A stretch of DNA of 64,000 nucleotides, from NCBI GenBank assembly GCA_017562135.1, contig QEYB01000652.1, positions 124,001 to 188,000 on the forward strand, given 5' to 3'. Below are positions 58,801 to 64,000 of this stretch, piece after piece. Source of the stretch: Dipylidium caninum (Eukaryota; Platyhelminthes; Cestoda; Cyclophyllidea; Dipylidiidae). A program made the position numbers and the translations under genes. The stretch's first letter is position 1; each line of letters starts with the position of its first letter. The notes below the pieces were generated by a model. That model made no database searches and had not been told where the DNA came from. It saw only the letters and a list, made by a program, of their open reading frames with translations.

Positions 58801-61800
58801 TACAAATTCAACTGTTTTCTGTGACTGCAAAATACCGAGAAAGGTTAGGTTAAACACGGGAATAGGCGAAATGGGGAAAGATTTAAAGAAACACAACAGA
58901 AAAAAAAAACACCTAATTACACAATGATGAAATAAAACTGCAGCAAGATTGATTAAACCCGCCGACAATGTCTGATTCACTGAATAGAGCTAGGTGGAGC
59001 ACCCGACGTACCTCGCCCTTAGAGTCGCGCTCAGCTACAATGCCCATAGAGGGGATGTCTGCCAGTTTAACCTTGAGACCGGGGACCGGAGCACCGACAT
59101 GGCCACCGTCGCGGTCACTAGCAGATGCTGAGGAGAGAGATCCTGCAGTTTCTGTTGAACCGTAGCCCTCAAAAACCTTGAGGTGAAAAGGAGGAAAAAG
59201 CTTGAAACACAGTTAATTGCGAGATAATTTGACTTGGAATCTAGTAGTATCCGGATCCAAAATTACACCGACTTTCTTAATCTCATATAATTGGGAGCTC
59301 GTGCCTCCTTTACCACAAGTCAATTACCTTTTTCTAAGATATTTGCCAGACTCACGTGTTCCAACATTCATGCTCTGTTAGACTCACTATGAAATTAACA
59401 AATTACGTTTAGCCGTTTGGCTTATTAAAATGTGGGAGAAGAGACAGTACTTGCAGGATGATTCACTAAGGTCGAAGTGTGGCAACCAGTGATATCTATG
59501 GATGTCTACCAAATCACATGTCTAGAGGTCAAGACGGAGAATAAAGTGAAAATAAAGTTTAGGTTAATAAACTAAGAAAATAGTTGGGTAGGAGGAGTAC
59601 TTAAAAGAATGAAATTCTAGTTATCCCAAGAAAAGCGGAAAGACTTACTGATGGCAAATCGACACCCAATATTAAGCTCCCCAACTACTACTATAATGAG
59701 CAATATGGAAAAATTGCATCCCGAGATTTAACGATACATGAGCGATGAGGGCAAGAGCGTGCAACCAATTCAGTCATAGACTTGACCTCTGCATTAAGTA
59801 GAGCTACCTTTAATTTAATTAGCCATTTTGTTAATAAAACAATCACATGACACATGGTTGTGATGATCTCCATGTTGAAGACTTATCAGAAAGATGATGC
59901 ATATTTGGAAATTGAGACAGCCATGGTTGCATGTTATCCACTAAGTCAGAAACACAAAAGGCTCGGCAGACTAGCAACAGCTGAACGTGTAAAGCCATAG
60001 ACATATGCTAGAGTGCAAGATAGTAGCACTTATATAATTCACAAAACCAGGACCTGAAGTTTACATGGACATTCTTAAGTGGACGGAAATGAGAGCCCCA
60101 AGCAAAGAATATCCAAATCCAAAAAGTATAAGAGGAATGCGCAACCCTAGGCGGACAACAGCGGACCATTCCGCTACTTGTGGGCGCGACATTGGGAAGC
60201 AGTGTTAAAATAGCGATGGGATGTGGATACGGGCGGTTAAAGCATTGGCTTCGAAAAGGAGTCGAGGAGTTGCGGCATTGTTGAAAGTGGTATAGTGGAG
60301 ACGGAATATGACAAGTCGTGTTAAAGCAAGAAGGGGGAGAGTAAAACGTCATAACGGGGCATGATATTGATTCGAGTTGACAAGAGGTGGGGATATGCGT
60401 GGTGAAAGCAGTGGCTTCGTTGTGGTCGCATTATTCAAATCGTAGGATTAGAAGTTTTTCAAAATACACAGGCTATTTAACTCACCACGACGCACAAGTA
60501 GCCTATTTTAGCCTGAGTTTTATCGGCATTTCTAAAATAACATTACCTACAACTGACGAATGATAAGAAGACTTGTCGGGGAGAAGAGCGACCAATCGCT
60601 TTCGCGATTTATCCGTGTTACCTCCGCTGGTTAAAAACCGGTCACTATCAAAATTATTTTAATTCTTTCTAATCGTTCCCTTCTCACGATATGATACTCA
60701 TGAATAAAAATCTGAGTTATGGCCAAAAATGTGTATAATAGACACCTCTGGATACGAATGCATAAAGACATTGACGTTTAGAGACGAAATAATTGCAGAG
60801 AAAAGAAAGCTTCCAACAGTTGCGACGATTACGAAAAGCCCCATCTTTCGACAACGAGTGTTTAGACATGATAATAGGAGGAATAGCAATAGGTTTCGGG
60901 TTAAGCCTAATTTTTTTCCAAAAGTACGGATAACATAGATGTCTCTCTCCTGTCCGTTATTTCAGTCGCTCCGGGGCCGGAGAGTCTTTACAAAGAGTAG
61001 CATATTATGTAAACTGAGCAACAACATATAATAGATAGGTAATATAAAAGGAGAAACAAATATCTTCAAGTGAAGAGGGAGTAATATCAAAGCCTTTCCA
61101 CGATGAATACGATCAATGGATGTGAAGAAAAAACGGCAAAGAAGCAGAAGACTACGTTCCCATAAAATCTTGAAAAGCGGACATAAATTCAGTGAAAATA
61201 GCATACAGTCGGATTGGCAGTCGATACCTGCCAATCCTGCAAATTTTATTGCTGGATCAGTGGCTTACGTCGAAAAAGCGTAGACCAATTGGAGATTCAA
61301 CTCTGCTTAATAGAGTATCCAGGATGAGGTTTCAACTAGTCTCAAACTTATCATGTCAATTAAAAAGGATGTCGTTCGCAAATTTTAAGACTGTAGATCA
61401 GTTACGATGAACTATTTCTAAATTCGTGTGCCGCCAAACTAAAATCCCAAGAGAAAATTTCAATTAATGCGACCGTCAAGAAAGTATGTAGTCGGAGTCC
61501 ATCAGTTTTCAAGCGTTCTGGAATAATATTATACAACTAGTAATAAAGGAATCCCTAAAAGTTAATCGAATGTTCAAATCTATACTAGAGTAATGAAATG
61601 AATGCAAAGGATAACAATTAAATACCCAAAAGTCAACGATTGTGATAGAGGGAAAAAGATACTAGGGAGTTTGCATAAAGTAAAGGATTAAAATCGTACG
61701 CCGATGCCAATCAAGGAGCTTGTAAATGCAATAAAAGAGAAAAAGGAACTGTCATGTACCCAACAGGAAAAAGCCGCCCGGACAAATCGAAGAATGTGAG

Positions 61801-63610
61801 TCGGCAGGGGAGCTCCACCGCAGACAATAACTTGAACATGACCGCCGAGGAGAGCACGAATCTTGGAAAAGAATAGCATGTCCCACATCGTTCTCTTGGA
61901 GAAATTCATTCTACGACAAAAAACGACGCTTTAAGCGATCTTCAAAAGTCATCTGAAACAGCAAGGAATATCTATGGGTTGATTACGCGTCCAAATCCTT
62001 AATTTTCGATGCCACAGCCCTAGCAAAAAGGCGCTTCTTCAGTGTCGAATCACCGATTTTCTTTTGAACACCCTCGTAAATTCGTAGCAGTATCCGAGGG
62101 ACCGTGGTCCATAATGTGGGTTTTAACTGCTTAGCATCGTCAAAGAGGAGACGGGGTTCACCGGAATAAAAGCCAATTCTGCCCCGATTAAAGATTGTGA
62201 GGAGCTATAAAAAGAAAAGTAAAAAGAATTAGCCCCCTATAATCATATTAAAAATATAGGTGAAAAGAAGAAAGCGGAAAAGAAGAAACAATTTAAACAG
62301 CCTGTTTGTATACTTTTGCATCGAAGGGAACAATTGCATCATACCAAGCGTAGGTTATTACATCTCACGATGCAACGAAAATAAGAGATTTTACTACACA
62401 AAATCAAACTTTTTCCCAAAGAATATCGTCATTCGGGCACGATATAAACTCGCCACCCTTCGCCTTTTTCCACAAATAGGCACTGAAAAGTGGCGAAATC
62501 CTTAATAGACAGCATTCAAGTCACAGCAAGGAAAAAAGCGCGATTCACATGAATGTACTTACGATAAACATCTGCTCCAGTATATGAGCCATAGGAAGAT
62601 ACGATAAGTAGACGCCATCTTCCGTTATAATCTAAAAGCAAAGATTTGTGCACCAGTTAGGCTTCAACCCCGTATTTAATAGAAAATTATCTGAAAAGGA
62701 TAAAATTGTAATTTTTCTGGAAAATATGAGAACGAGAAACACAATTCTAGTCCAATAATGTGGTTTTTGATTTTAGAGGCAAGGTAAACAGAAGAAGACA
62801 GGTGTCACAAGTCACCAGTGCTGTCAAGTAACTCATTTTATAAATCGTACGAAATGGCGTCAGTATTGAAGAAAAATTAAATCAAAACGTTTCAAGAAGG
62901 TTATGGTTAGTATTAATATAAATACACATGCACACTTCCTGCTCTGCGACTCCAAATGCCACTTACAATAGGAACTAATATTCACAAAACAGACAAAATA
63001 CGAGCCGATAATCATAGTTCGAGGAAAATCAGAAAATTGACTGGATAAGCACAAATAACCTTCAAATATAGGTTTATTCATATACCTGTGTGAATGAATT
63101 CCAATGGGTATCAAAAATAATCAAGCTTGGTATTTAGTCAACTGAGCTGTCAAAAGCGGGTAGGAGGTGCTTTTCAATAGAAGTTTAAAAGAACCAGATG
63201 ATGCGGATAATACAGAACGACAAGAAACGAACTTACACCTTTGCCAGCGTTAAGAAGATTATTGTTCAAACTGGCCAGCATCATTCGGTTGGAAATCATA
63301 ACGCCTTTTGGGACGCCTAGGTTTAAACAGTGTTTTGTACGAACTTTTGACAGTATAGATTCCATGGCCACTCGTGCAGGTATATATATATATCAGCATT
63401 TTGAGACAAATGAAATTGTGGTTGGCAGAAGAATTTGGAATTTTGGTGAAAGTATACAGGGAACGATAGTGACAGAATACGTGTTCAATAGCTGTGAAAT
63501 TGACTCTATTCTTAAAAACATTTATCAATAAGAAGATGCTAAAAAACTTCTAACATACCAGTAGTACCACTAGTGTAGCAAATCAGACCAAGGTCATCTG
63601 GTTCAGAGGG
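55863..63610 (-). CDS. ACSL: Long-chain acyl-CoA synthetase, ACSL1/5/6 type (N terminus outside window)
   Basis: Nine exons join in phase: 63610-63559, 63316-63237, 62631-62563, 62204-61987, 61910-61760, 59176-59012, 57953-57837, 57064-56585 and 56006-55863, giving 491 residues to the TAA stop. The enzyme activates long-chain fatty acids to acyl-CoA with ATP, usually on the ER or outer mitochondrial membrane. Tapeworms cannot make fatty acids de novo, so it probably handles host-derived lipid. Motifs: CYTSGTTGVPKG (ATP/AMP-binding P-loop, split by an intron), YLSYLPMAHILE, FEGYGSTETAG, DGWLRTGDVAIW (adenine/ribose site) and DRCKHIFKLSQGEYVAPEKIE (linker and fatty-acid signature, which marks the ACSL1/5/6 branch over ACSL3/4). 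Exon 57064-56585 carries an insert of about 45 low-complexity residues after VVPEVEALVQ. The N-terminal third lies beyond 64000. Confidence 0.95.
63381..63393. repeat. TA microsatellite
   Basis: Six and a half TA units in an ACSL intron. Confidence 0.8.
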
Positions 63611-64000
63611 CTGGAAGTAGAAAAAAGCATGAATGCTTTTGACGAAGAAAAAAGGAATTAGTGGAAACTTAGGGAAGTGTAAGAGCATGAGGTAACCATT
63701 ACTACCGTTTCCACATTGTAACAACGAGAATATAAGAAAGACAATGGTTTCATCGCCCAACGCATCAAACACACAAGTGAGAGGAATCAGCAGACAGACC
63801 TATCAAATCACTGATTGTAAAGTGATTAATTGACGGCATTAAAAGTGGACGAGGACCATGAGCAGACACGGATGAGTCCAAAACAAAAACATAGAATAAG
63901 GTAGTAAAAATATCAATGCATAGAGCTATTGAGAAGCAGATTGTTCGACGGAACAGTCAAACAAAACGTACTCCTGCGAAAACAGTAAGTACTTTTGCCA

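Noticed and set aside
1..64000. CRISPR array, rRNA, operon structures
   Set aside because: No spaced direct repeats, no rRNA-like sequence and no bacterial gene layout; all coding evidence is spliced and eukaryotic.

Overview
The window is nuclear DNA from a flatworm, most likely a tapeworm (cestode, probably Taeniidae). I infer this from many spliced genes with very short GT-AG introns (often 31-39 nt), very short 3' ends, a secreted single-Kunitz gene, and divergent orthologues of animal genes. No bacterial, CRISPR or organelle feature is visible.

Layout. About 2.9-4.15 kb (-): most of a SLC25A46-like mitochondrial outer-membrane protein, with its C-terminal exons not found. 6.58-7.55 kb (-): an unrecognised three-exon gene for an 80-residue secreted or membrane peptide. 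8.79-9.78 kb (+): a secreted single-Kunitz protein. The last two are head to head, and each has a 58-nt signal-peptide exon, a phase-1 intron and a TATA-like box. 10.4-14.7 kb (-): a BSX (brain-specific homeobox) orthologue in three exons, with a decayed mariner transposon in intron 1. 14.7-19.1 kb: GC-rich DNA with possible dispersed repeats. 19.18-20.06 kb (-): ribosomal protein L8 (uL2). 22.6-30.9 kb (-): a divergent multi-exon gene ending in an RPA70-like zinc-ribbon OB fold. 32-36.2 kb: T-rich DNA with no gene recognised. 36.7-50.7 kb (+): a KEAP1 orthologue (BTB-BACK-Kelch) in six exons, with a one-base frameshift in the last Kelch blade. 52.9-54.15 kb (+): an APEX1-type AP endonuclease in five exons. 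55.86 kb to beyond the right edge (-): the C-terminal two thirds of a long-chain acyl-CoA synthetase of ACSL1/5/6 type.

The genes are independent transcription units, not an operon. Three encode housekeeping stress or metabolic functions (KEAP1 redox sensing, base-excision repair, fatty-acid activation). Exons were joined by eye from splice signals, reading phase and family similarity. Junctions are given to the base where donor, acceptor and phase agree.
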